From Albifimbria verrucaria (lineage: Eukaryota; Ascomycota; Sordariomycetes; Hypocreales; Stachybotryaceae), in the NCBI GenBank assembly GCA_020081605.1, contig JAHREC010000020.1, positions 86,012 through 150,011 of the forward strand: a stretch of DNA of 64,000 nucleotides. The letters run 5' to 3'. This document shows positions 46,585-55,600 of this stretch, piece after piece. The notes beneath the pieces were generated by a model that was given only the letters and a program-made list of their open reading frames with translations, was not told the DNA's origin and did not search any database. The translations under genes and the position numbers were made by a program. The first letter of the stretch is position 1; each line of letters begins with the position of its first letter.

Positions 46585-47763
46585 ATGACAACTGAAAATT
46601 TCCAATTCTGGGAGGATTTCATTCCAGATTACAGTACGCCAGATCCCGTGACGGCTTTCATTTGTAGCCCTAGTCCCAGTCCCAGTCTCGACTCTAGCCG
46701 GAGACTCGACAACGATGAGACTGAACGAGCCGACCGCGGAGAGAAACCAAGCGATGGGCGACTTCCACTTCTACATCGAGCTGAATGGCAGGAAGATATG
46801 CGATACGATGAAATAAATCCTATCTGCATCCACTATGATTTGCAATGGAAGATCTCCCGGCGAGAGAATAAGCGAGCAAAACTCGTTCATGAGGATATTG
46901 TGTCCAGTGTCGTCCTTGCCCCAAGCGATTTTTGGGAAGAAAGCCTTCAACAACAGGTGAAAGGTATTCTGCAAAACAAAGATCACTTCCCAGGGACTAC
47001 ATATAAACGCTGTGAAACAAGGATTAAAATTTCGGTCGCTGGGACTCGTGGAAATGGTCTGAAGAAGGACTTTCCGCACGAGAACATTGACTGGGAGCCC
47101 ATAGATACACACTTGGAGGGCCTTGGTGGCTTCTTCAGCAAAGGTAAGAAGATATTACTATTTGTGGAATTTTTCTACAAGGAGGTCATCGATGAATCCA
47201 CGGCGATGATGGGAACGAGAAAGAGGAAATCTCGAACCGAGGACCAAAGAGCACAATTAGACCGTGAGGCTGGCCTCTGGACCCGTGTCTACAAGCATCA
47301 CCGCTGCAGAGCGAAGCACTGCAAACAAGGACCACATTGTATGAAAGATGAGTTCGGGAACCATCACAAGCTCAATCACACACATTTAAAGGCTATCTAT
47401 GAGTACATCAAAGATAACATGGGTGATGGAGAAAATCCTGAAGAGATCGACCTCAATGTCGAGATCCCTGATACACTTCTCAAGGATATTGTATGCAATC
47501 CTGAAGATGCCTCCCAGGACCTATCTATAGAGCTCAATGATTATTGCTCTTCTGCTTTGGCAAAAATACAGAGTGATAGATGGAGGAGGGAATGGGAAGT
47601 TGCGGCGAAATACGCAATAGATCAGTGCCTGGATCTCGACACCATCTTGAAGCACCCACAGGTCATCGTCAAGGCCATGGTGGGGTCTGATGTGAAGCTA
47701 GGCACTGCCTTGCAATTTGTACGCAACATTGAGAAATACAGGAAGCATAAGCGTAGTGCATGA
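46585..47763 (+). CDS. Transposon-borne Cys/His-cluster protein, unknown function
   Basis: An intact 392-aa frame from ATG 46585 lies wholly inside the Tc1/mariner element, convergent with the transposase (stop codons 56 bp apart). The N-terminal 60 residues are disordered and contain an SPSPSPS run. Residues 80-200 look ordered. Residues 206-220 are basic (GTRKRKSRTEDQRAQ). A compact Cys/His cluster follows at 238-267: HHRCRAKHCKQGPHC, then H260, H261, H265 and H267 (spacing C-x4-C-x5-C-x7-HH-x3-H-x-H), a likely zinc site. The C terminus is helical and ends in basic residues. A role in binding the element's DNA, aiding transposition or countering host silencing is inference. It could also be a captured host gene. 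Confidence 0.75.
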   Translation: MTTENFQFWEDFIPDYSTPDPVTAFICSPSPSPSLDSSRRLDNDETERADRGEKPSDGRLPLLHRAEWQEDMRYDEINPICIHYDLQWKISRRENKRAKLVHEDIVSSVVLAPSDFWEESLQQQVKGILQNKDHFPGTTYKRCETRIKISVAGTRGNGLKKDFPHENIDWEPIDTHLEGLGGFFSKGKKILLFVEFFYKEVIDESTAMMGTRKRKSRTEDQRAQLDREAGLWTRVYKHHRCRAKHCKQGPHCMKDEFGNHHKLNHTHLKAIYEYIKDNMGDGENPEEIDLNVEIPDTLLKDIVCNPEDASQDLSIELNDYCSSALAKIQSDRWRREWEVAAKYAIDQCLDLDTILKHPQVIVKAMVGSDVKLGTALQFVRNIEKYRKHKRSA

Positions 47764-47819
47764 GGTGTTTATAAAGCATAAGCTAGTTTGAATGATTCAT
47801 CATCTTTTTCTAGATCTAA

Positions 47820-48812
47820 TCAATGGCTTGGTGGTTCAGTGATTGGCATTCCTGCATGGCGGAATAGACTCTTAGCAAGTTCTCCATCGTTACCGACGAC
47901 ACCGACAGACCAGTCCAAGTACATCCCGAACTCTTGCTCACGCGATGCAACTTCCTTGTTCTTCTTCCAATTTTTCTGAATGAACTTCTTGAGGACGGAA
48001 AAGTATTCTTCGATGGGATTAAAGTCTGGTGAGTAAGGCGACAAGTAAACGATCTTTACTCCTGCTTCTTCACACATTTGTCGTATCTTCTCTGAGTGAT
48101 GCCATGATGCATTGTCCATGATTATAACAGAGTTTGGCTCTGGATACCTACCACAGAAATGAAGTAGCTCGGCAATGAAATCTTCGAAGAAGTGCGTGTC
48201 TGTTGAGCCCTGATATACCCGATGCATAAGGACACCATCTTGAGTATAGGCAGGAAGTATTTGCCATCTATTACCACGCCTGAGTTTTGTAGTCTTGACT
48301 GGCGTGGTTCCCTTTGGGGATCGTCCGAAGCGGCGATCTCTGACTCTTGCATCACAGCCAGACTCATCCACATATATACACATCCAGGATTTAATTTCCA
48401 ATTTTCCTAGAGTATAGAGGTAAAAGTCTCGAAGGTCTTCGTCTCGCTGTTGCGCAATGTAGCGCATCTTCTTTCGCGGCCAGTCTTTGACAGCTCGAGC
48501 CACCGAGCTCAGTGGTACCTTTATCGCAAACTCCTCATATAGACCTTCTACAAGTTCGTCGAGATATAGATAGGGCTCTTCGATTAGCATGTCATACAAA
48601 GCTTTCTTCATCACTGGCGTGATGCAGCTGCGGCGACCTCGACGACATTTACGTCTAGGCATGTTAGATTCAGGTTGTTCTCGCTCACGACGGATTCGCT
48701 GAACTGCACGTGGGCTGCAGCCGACATTGGCGGCTATGGATCGAGTATCAAAACCTTCTTGCAATAAATGTCTGATCAGAGTACGATCTACAGGATCCAA
48801 GGCGGGCGCCAT
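47820..48812 (-). CDS. Tc1-type DD34E transposase
   Basis: An intact 330-aa frame runs from ATG 48812. The N-terminal helix-turn-helix region (residues about 8-45, FDTRSIAANVGCSPRAVQRI) and a second basic/helical region (about 55-115) should bind the terminal repeats. The catalytic triad is D149 (CIYVDESGCD), D233 (VIIMDNASWHH) and E268 (YSPDFNPIEEY), with 34 residues between the last two, the Tc1 DD34E signature. The C-terminal FSVLKKFIQKNWKK is also typical. It cuts and pastes the element at TA sites. No break or missing catalytic residue was seen, so the enzyme may be active. Confidence 0.93.
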   Translation of the reverse strand: MAPALDPVDRTLIRHLLQEGFDTRSIAANVGCSPRAVQRIRREREQPESNMPRRKCRRGRRSCITPVMKKALYDMLIEEPYLYLDELVEGLYEEFAIKVPLSSVARAVKDWPRKKMRYIAQQRDEDLRDFYLYTLGKLEIKSWMCIYVDESGCDARVRDRRFGRSPKGTTPVKTTKLRRGNRWQILPAYTQDGVLMHRVYQGSTDTHFFEDFIAELLHFCGRYPEPNSVIIMDNASWHHSEKIRQMCEEAGVKIVYLSPYSPDFNPIEEYFSVLKKFIQKNWKKNKEVASREQEFGMYLDWSVGVVGNDGELAKSLFRHAGMPITEPPSH

Positions 48813-49033
48813 GATTAGTTAAATAGAAAGACTTCTTGTGGCTATTATGGTGGAAGAAGAAGAGAAGAAGAAGAGAAAACAGACAAGTGGGCGATGCGTT
48901 TGTCCCCTTAGCTGCCTCCATTTCTGTGGTCAATTCACTCTGTTACTAGTGATACTTGCTGGTACAAAGGTCTCTAGCGCGGTACCAAGGCCAGAACTGG
49001 TCCTACGCTTTTAACTAAAATTAACAAGAAGAA

Positions 49034-49061
49034 CCCGCGACACCCTTTGACTAAATTACGG
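49034..49061 (-). repeat. Right terminal inverted repeat
   Basis: 28 bp, perfect inverse of 45896-45923, followed by TA. Confidence 0.93.
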
Positions 49062-49063
49062 TA

Positions 49064-49899
49064 CCGGTTTTGGCAGATAATTATTGATATCTTTTGTTCC
49101 TTCCCTTACTTCTTGCTGTTCCTCAAAATTTCATGACAATACAGAGGCTCTATAGCGTTTAAAACCTGATCACGACGAAGATCTCCTAGAGTAAGCAAAA
49201 AGTGGCCGAAGATTGTCCTTTCGCGATGTTAGTCGTAAAGAAGAAGCTGATGCTGGTACATAGTGAGCAGAAGTTACTAGCTCACTGTAATTCGGCTGTA
49301 CTGTAGGAAATGGCCACGAGGAGGACTATGTCTTCCGCAGGTCTGTGTGTCTGTGACAAAGCCCTCGTCATCACAGCAAACCTGCACAATAGTGGTACAG
49401 TATGTTAGTTAGCATACGAGACAGCGTTAGGGACTCGCGCACTCTCCGTTCTCCCATCGCTCGGGATCTAAGCGAACCTTGCAGAAACTGCTGATCATTA
49501 GGTACTGTATCAATGCATCAGTAATGTGTCTAAGCCCATTACTGTGCACTTGCTCGCTGCATCAGCAGAGTGAAAGTTCTGAAACATTGTACTGTAGCTC
49601 AAAGTGCAGCGAACTATTTCAGGGTCACGCTGCGCATGTCTATCACTGCCGCTGTATTATGCGTCTTAACAAACATGAAGTTCCTATGGCGAAGTTATTT
49701 GCACCACCAGGAGAAGCCTGATGCACAAGTCAACACGATGTTCCCGCCAAGCAACGTTTTTGACCCTCTAGGGCAAAGGTCTGGCGAGCGCAACGGCCTA
49801 GAGACCAAGGAGTGAGGTTTTCACGAGACCTTTAAAGTCCAACTCCCGTATAAGTGATACAGAGCCATTCAGAAGATCAAGTAGACGAGGGAGAGTTGG
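49064..49899. other. Intergenic right of the transposon
   Basis: No gene recognised. A frame at 49636-49815 starting MSITAAVLCVLTN has a GTGAGG donor at its end but does not splice in frame to the next coding stretch. Confidence 0.4.
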
Positions 49900-50537
49900 T
49901 TGCCACGAAGGGACGAACCACTTCCACCTCCTCCGTTGTTCCTAGGGATAAATCCACCTAGATACCCTACGAGGGACACTACCCCCGGTGTCCTATCCGT
50001 GCTCGACTTCAATATTGAGGACTGTTATCAAGAGTATGACGATGAGAAAAAGAATGTCAGGCTCGATTTTCAAATTCTCAACCAGCAGCCCTACCAGGAA
50101 AAAATTGAGCCAATGGTTCATGCATGTCGAATAACTGAGGCCTACAAGTTCGATCTTGTATTTGTCGCTCGGGTCAATCTCCTATACAAGAATACCTCTC
50201 AATCGATGCATATGCGGATATTCTGGCCATATATACCCGAGAGGGTCACGATGTTCCTAAAAGTGTACCACTCGTGATGTATGAGGGTTTAAGCAAGGCA
50301 GATCGCCATAGAGACCATAGTTGGTCAAGTCTTCCGCCAGACTTTGCACGCGGTTATAGCTGGTTACTTGGAACAATGGACGGCTCTATCAAGGCAACAG
50401 GTGTCCAGTCACTTCTGGTCTTCACGTGTCTCTCAAGGTGCCTCGATCGGAAACCGAAGTTTGCCTTTCATGCCCTCCAGCAAGAAGCCGAATCACTGTC
50501 AGAATTTGTAATACGTCGATCTGAATGGGTTCTCTAA
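49900..50537 (+). CDS. Unrecognised protein, 5' end unclear, frameshifted
   Basis: Coding character is strong but no ATG opens the first frame (from about 49885, PRRDEPLPPPPLFLGINPP ... VLDFNIEDCYQEYDD). Near 50,165 the best reading moves to a second frame that continues IQEYLSIDAYADILAIYTRE and VPKSVPLVMYEGLSKADRH, then FARGYSWLLGTMDGS, ending at 50537. An upstream exon is likely missing, and a one-base break is present. No domain was recognised. Confidence 0.35.
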
Positions 50538-50943
50538 GCCCTATATCAAATAGTTATGAAAGAAAATTAAGATAAAATAAAAAGAAAGAAAAAGAAAGAA
50601 AAAAAAGCTTACGATAAAGAAATTCAAAACGCAATTTGAAGAATAACTTAAGATACTGTATTAATACCATAACTATCTCTATCTTCAGGGAGGGTTCCTC
50701 CTAAGATATCTTATATGAGATAAGCCATACACCAGTCATCAAAATATGCCATACCCTAGACTTTCAGCTATGCTTCACCAAGGTCGCCAACAGAGCCTGC
50801 GATAATCTGGGCCGAGTCACTTTCCCAAAACACAGTATCCGTCGCCGGCCTGTTGGCAACCAGAGCTCAGGTGACGAGACATTGGGAATACGTTCATATC
50901 TCACCGACATGCCGCTGAATGAAATCGCAAATAAAAGGAGTGC
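50538..50943. other. Intergenic with A/G-rich tract
   Basis: A purine-rich AAAGAAAG-type tract at about 50560-50610, downstream of the preceding gene. No coding sequence. Confidence 0.45.
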
Positions 50944-51282
50944 TTAGAACAGTTTGAAGTTTTTAAAGAAGGAAAATGACTTGGGTCGGTCATGTTTAGT
51001 GAACTGTTTTGCAGCCCATGTTTCGATTGCCTGACGTTGCAATGCCTCCATGTTGTCTCGCTCAAACTTCAGAGTGTGTTCATCCGGAGTCGACGTGCTG
51101 CCAAGTCTTTTGTTCTGACTCTGTGCTAGCTGATTGAAAATCACCTGCCTTGCATTTAAATTAATTTGTGTCTCTTCGAATGTCCACGAGCGTTGTGGTG
51201 ATTCAGATTTAATATAAGAATCGTACGCTGGCTGGGTCTGAGCAACTGGATGGAGGGATAACATTTGCAATAGCACAACCAT
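50944..51282 (-). CDS. Small hypothetical protein, 112 aa
   Basis: The frame starts at ATG 51282 with a weakly hydrophobic start (MVVLLQMLSLHPVAQTQ) that might be a short signal peptide. A helical, polar body follows (NARQVIFNQLAQSQNKRL, NMEALQRQAIETWAAKQF). No cysteines, so it is not a typical effector. No family was recognised; it could be chance. Confidence 0.35.
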   Translation of the reverse strand: MVVLLQMLSLHPVAQTQPAYDSYIKSESPQRSWTFEETQINLNARQVIFNQLAQSQNKRLGSTSTPDEHTLKFERDNMEALQRQAIETWAAKQFTKHDRPKSFSFFKNFKLF

Positions 51283-51906
51283 TATCTAAGAAGCAGATAG
51301 GTTATTCCACACATATTTAAACACCTCAACTGATCTAATTTAGATCTTGGTAGTTTGATATATTCAGACGATCTTATATTCGAAAACCTTGAAAGTTTGC
51401 TATTTCTTTCTCTTTGGGGCCTCATTTTTACTCTCATAGCATACTCTTTATACAGCACCACTCCAATGAATAAAGAAAGAATTCGAGAAAAGCCTGGCTG
51501 ATGTTATATTATCCTATGTCTAGCTAGCCTTGGGGCTGCACTATGTCCTCGACAAGAGATATTGTAATTTTTAAGGCGGAAGATATAAAATTTATTACCT
51601 TTGCTCCTGGAAGACACAGTAAATTCTTCTTGGAAAGTGCGACTAGAGACGATGTATTGACTACACGGCATCTGACCACTTGGTGACTAAACTTTTATTC
51701 TATCTGTCCTGTCTTTTACAGCCCTCTTGGTATAGTAGGAATCCGTTCCTCATGGACTAGTCACGCCTCAATACATCACGTATTCGTCGAGTAAAGATTA
51801 ACAGTTGAAGTGTCTATATATAGATATCTTCAATAAGAGAGGTTTAGTGTAAATCTACTCAGGGTTTACTAAGGTACCCTGCTCTGGTAAAGGGACTATT
51901 CAACTC
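51283..51906. other. Intergenic, AT-rich
   Basis: Nothing recognised. Confidence 0.45.
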
Positions 51907-52485
51907 ATGGAGTTAGCGACAGTAAAGGGCTATAGTTTTATATATATCATGCAACTCTACTATACTAAATATTCGCAAGTGAGTATCGCAACAACATACT
52001 GCGCAATGGGGTCTACTATATCTTTGAGTAGAGAGCAGGCATTTCTTTCCAATAAAGTTCGGTTGGCAAATCGGACTCAATTTCAGAAAAGACCTGACGT
52101 CTCTATAGTGCCGGACCACTGGAGAAATATTGAAGAGCGGCCGCTTTGCCATGCGTGTAAAAAGCCTCGTTCAGGGCATTACAACCGACCATCCAACGAC
52201 ACGTTAGGGTTGTTGATCTGTTCTAGGAGTTCATGTGCTGAACTGAAGACTACCCTATACAAGATGTTCGGGCTTCAACTGCCACAAGCGATACAAGGCC
52301 TTCATAGCCCTTATTCAAAATTAGTAGATCCATTGGATCCTAGAGAGACAGAAGCTATTGACGAGCTTTTTGGGACCCCCATAGGTGGTCAAGAGAACGA
52401 TGGACCTCAAGCAGAGACAACGGCAAGTCTTCCTAGATATGAGTTAGAAGGCACCATCAAATACCCCTATCCGTTGACAGCTTGA
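51907..52485 (+). CDS. Hypothetical protein with Cys4-type cluster
   Basis: A 192-aa frame. The ATG at 51907 gives an odd hydrophobic start, and a later in-frame Met (MGSTISLSREQ, about 52006) may be the true start. The core is RPLCHACKKPRSGHY ... LGLLICSRSSCAELK, a pair of Cys pairs (C-x2-C and C-x4-C) suggesting a zinc site like those of short fungal DNA- or protein-binding modules. A Pro-rich, acidic tail follows. No known domain was recognised. Confidence 0.4.
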   Translation: MELATVKGYSFIYIMQLYYTKYSQVSIATTYCAMGSTISLSREQAFLSNKVRLANRTQFQKRPDVSIVPDHWRNIEERPLCHACKKPRSGHYNRPSNDTLGLLICSRSSCAELKTTLYKMFGLQLPQAIQGLHSPYSKLVDPLDPRETEAIDELFGTPIGGQENDGPQAETTASLPRYELEGTIKYPYPLTA

Positions 52486-53170
52486 GCAGTGCATTGATAG
52501 GATAGGGCATCTACCTCAGGTTAACATTAACTTTGAAAGCCAGAGGTTTTTGCGTTGAAGGTGTCACTGTCAAGGTAATCGTGGTGACGAAAATTAAGCT
52601 CTTCCTTGTATTTAATAGCAACAATGCATTGTAGAATATTGAGTTAAAAATCGTCGTTTATACCAAGGCTATTATAGTAATTTTTATGAATTTTGAACAT
52701 ATACAAAGACCCTTACAAATTGGCCACAAGTGTTGCATAATATGACTGTGATAGAAGCTCGAATAGGAATCATATATTCTACATAGAATACGAATATGCA
52801 GTTAGGTTGCATAACTTAACTACCGCCTATATGGAAATGGATGTCGCCGGTCTCCTTATTCATTTTTTAGTACAGTAAAAGCCGCGGCCCAGTGCCTGAA
52901 TTACTAAATTATTATATTCAGACCAGCGACATCCCCTTTCAACAAAGGCAGTATATGTTATCTATGACTTGATCATAATTTCATCTTCTTCAAAGATCCT
53001 ACTCTCCAGTCTCAGTCACTACACACACATTCAAGGACATGACCCTACTCTGAGCTTTGATCAAATTAAGAGGCAGGCTAGGTGTTTATTCCTCTTGACT
53101 TATGTCACCGTGATGACTTGCCTAAGAGCTTTCTCTAGTCTTAGAGACCGGATTCATAATTCCCAAGCTG
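52486..53170. other. Intergenic, AT-rich
   Basis: Nothing recognised. Confidence 0.45.
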
Positions 53171-53557
53171 TCATGGATAGGAAACAGTAATGCAAGATTC
53201 CGCTTCTTGAAACAGAATCTCTCCAAGTCGCACTGAACTCCACTTATCGAAATGGCTAACAAGAATGAACACTTCCTTCGCGGTGATTGTGCCTACTTTC
53301 GGCCGCATATTGCTCAGCATTTGAAGTCGAGATTTGTCAGAATAAAAAAACCGAAGGAAGTCTATCATGTCGCCAGCAGTGCCATGATGTGCCTCGGACC
53401 ACACTCTCACTATCTCGAGTCGACGTGTGACGGATTCACAATGTTCAAGCAAGTCTGGTATTTCGCGAGCAGGGACGACCGCTGCATCGTTTTTAAGAGG
53501 CGGCGTTTCGTCTCCAAAGGAGTGATCTTGTCCGTAGGTGGGCTGATGATGTATTAG
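53171..53557 (-). CDS. Possible coding exon, unknown protein
   Basis: The minus strand is open from about 53,570 to the stop at 53171 and reads as an ordered protein (VVPAREIPDLLEHCESVTRR, RVWSEAHHGTAGDMIDFLRF, VFILVSHFDKWSSVRLGEIL). No ATG opens it, so a 5' exon would be needed, or it is a fragment. An overlapping plus-strand frame (53252-53557) is less convincing in composition. Confidence 0.3.
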   Translation of the reverse strand, partial: LIHHQPTYGQDHSFGDETPPLKNDAAVVPAREIPDLLEHCESVTRRLEIVRVWSEAHHGTAGDMIDFLRFFYSDKSRLQMLSNMRPKVGTITAKEVFILVSHFDKWSSVRLGEILFQEAESCITVSYP

Positions 53558-54490
53558 AAATGATTCATATCAGAACGTGATGCTGACCTAGTCTAACTAC
53601 CGGGCTTACTAATCCCATCCATCCACAGCTCATTGGTTTTATATAGTACATACATATGTTTGAAGACTATAGTTACGTTCAAAACCACCTTCCGCTGTAA
53701 ACACTCTTTGTTCTTTTCTTAGGGCGCAACCACGCGAAATGATTGGTCAGATTAAGTTTAAAGTGGACAAGTGGACCTAATTTGCAGGTTCATAGTTGTA
53801 AAAAGAGGAATCTGGTTGTGAACCAAACTGTATGAGTAAGATTCTATTTCAAAAACCAAGATCATAAGAGCATTTTACAAATACGGGCATAGGCATGGGT
53901 GGATGGTGGAAGGATGGATATACACAGGCACTGATCCATTTTAGAAAAAGGGCGACTATGATTGTGGGTGCGAATGCAGGTTAGCGTCTTGGAGGGTGCC
54001 CACTTGGTCACTACACCACAAACGGAATTCACGGTTTGATAGCGTGATGGCCTTTTTGGGTCTGTCGAGCTTTCGGGGTCTGGTCAATCCCCGACCGTTT
54101 TTTATGACCTGGTTTCCCTTCTCTCGTTTCCTGCCTGACTCACATCCACCCACTCGCAGACACATGGACTGTTGGACAACGACCATTTCGCACATACGAC
54201 GATTTCCGAACCCCCGCACAACGAATCCCTCCCGACTCGAGTTTAGGATGGGTGGCGAACTGACGAAGTCACCACTGAGAACCAGAGAGCCTCAGTCAAG
54301 TAGCCAATATTCCGTCTTTGTAGAGATACGATATTTCTTGCAAATAGCTAGGTGCTGAAGCGCCTCGCTGGCCAGCTGAAGTATAGTTTTATAGCCTCTA
54401 ATTAATCGCATACAGTTTATACAGTACATTCGCACCATGCCCGGATTCCACTCGATTTAGCGTTATGTACAAATTCTAGAGTGCTTAATT
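53558..54490. other. Intergenic, nothing firm
   Basis: Overlapping frames at 53956-54358 on both strands lack recognisable content. Confidence 0.4.
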
Positions 54491-55127
54491 CTAGGATGCC
54501 ACACACATTTCATCCCATGCTAACAGGTTAATGTCCGAAGTCTCGGGAGCAATCTGAAAAGTCATGATGTCACCTGCGACGCCATAGTCGTATGGCCAGG
54601 TAATGCAGTCTGCATCGTATTGTGCAAGTTCAACAGCTTGGAATGATCCTTCGTCTAATGAGTATAGTAAAGATGGAGGGGAAAACTCGTGTGGTTGATC
54701 AGTGAGGTAGAATTCGTCGGTCACTATGAAGTCACTGATATTTGAATAGCTCACGAGATCCATTGATGTTTGCGGTTCATGGAATGCTTCTTGGAAGCTG
54801 TAAAGGCTTGTCTCCAGGGGCTCGTGGTGGGCATTGGGTAGAGAGATGAGGGATTGGGGCATGATTGCCTCGATACATGACGACGATTGGTCTATTGATT
54901 CCGTCTTGGGGTTTCCGACCGTCGAGGTGGGGACAAGTCCCGCCATCGACTGGGGAAAAGTGGTACTCCGCTCCATCCTCTGATTGGACAAGTAAACTTA
55001 TTTTACATCCGGTCAAAACGCCGAGTTCATGGGCCTTCTTGAACAGTCCCGATCTTCTCTTGTTAAAGGTAGCTTTACGACGCCCAGCCTGGTCGATTCT
55101 TTTTATCTCAATCCTTCGGCGCCCCAT
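54491..55127 (-). CDS. MADS-box transcription factor, one-base break
   Basis: ATG 55127 begins a clear SRF-type MADS box: MGRRRIEIKRIDQAGRRKAT, then FNKRRSGLFKKAHELGVLTG and CKISLLVQSEDGAEYHFS (residues 1-58). MADS proteins bind CArG-like DNA as dimers in the nucleus. After the box the frame breaks at a T4/C4 run (54952-54959). The adjacent frame continues PQSMAGLVPTSTVGNPKTE through an acidic, Ser/Tyr/Phe-rich tail resembling an activation domain, to the stop at 54491. Total about 210 aa, short compared with Rlm1 or Mcm1-type factors, and Gly/Leu/Thr in the alpha-helix core differ from the canonical LS(V/L)LC pattern. A start further upstream in the same frame adds no domain. Confidence 0.7.
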
Positions 55128-55600
55128 GTCTAATCTTACAAGGACCATCATTCTGCAACACGACCAGTATTTAAATACAAGGCGGTATCTACATACAACT
55201 TGTGGGCTTCTGTGTCTGAGGAGTGACTGACATATCCTCTGGCTTAACCTGCCGCACTCCATACTAATGGTATGTCACCACAGGTCCAAAACGTAGTCAC
55301 ACGCAGCTATTTTTAACATGTAAGCAGCATCGAGCTAAGGAAAGGCGGACAACACAAGATGCACAACCAAGCAAAATCTAGAAGCCAAAAACAAGAAACC
55401 AAGACTAAGAAGAAGGAAAAATGAACGAGGAAAAGAGGTAACAAAAAACAATAACCATCATAACACAGCATAGCAAGATTATCCTGATTCGCATGCTATA
55501 TCCCTTCTGATAACTTGACATAGGACACAGAAAACTTGACATAGGACACAGAAAACAATGGTCGTCCACCGCTTTTGAAGAAGCAAAGCCGATCCAGACC
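55128..55600. other. Divergent intergenic region
   Basis: Lies between the MADS gene and the inactive RING-patatin gene. A duplicated 19-bp segment ACTTGACATAGGACACAGA occurs twice in tandem at about 55513-55552. Confidence 0.5.

Larger units (their letters stand above)
45896..49061. mobile_element. Complete two-gene Tc1/mariner transposon
   Basis: The ends 45896-45923 (beginning CCGTAATTTAGT, ending GTGTCGCGGG) and 49034-49061 are perfect 28-bp inverted copies. TA dinucleotides at 45894-45895 and 49062-49063 form the target duplication typical of Tc1/mariner elements. The 3,166-bp element contains a transposase gene on the minus strand and a second, convergent gene on the plus strand. Both are intact. 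Tc1/mariner elements are usually 1.2-2.5 kb with one gene, so the extra cargo is unusual. Perfect ends and open frames suggest recent activity. Confidence 0.92.

Noticed and set aside
53996..54358. 120-codon plus-strand frame
   Set aside because: No recognisable domain or splice context, and it overlaps an equally unremarkable minus-strand frame.
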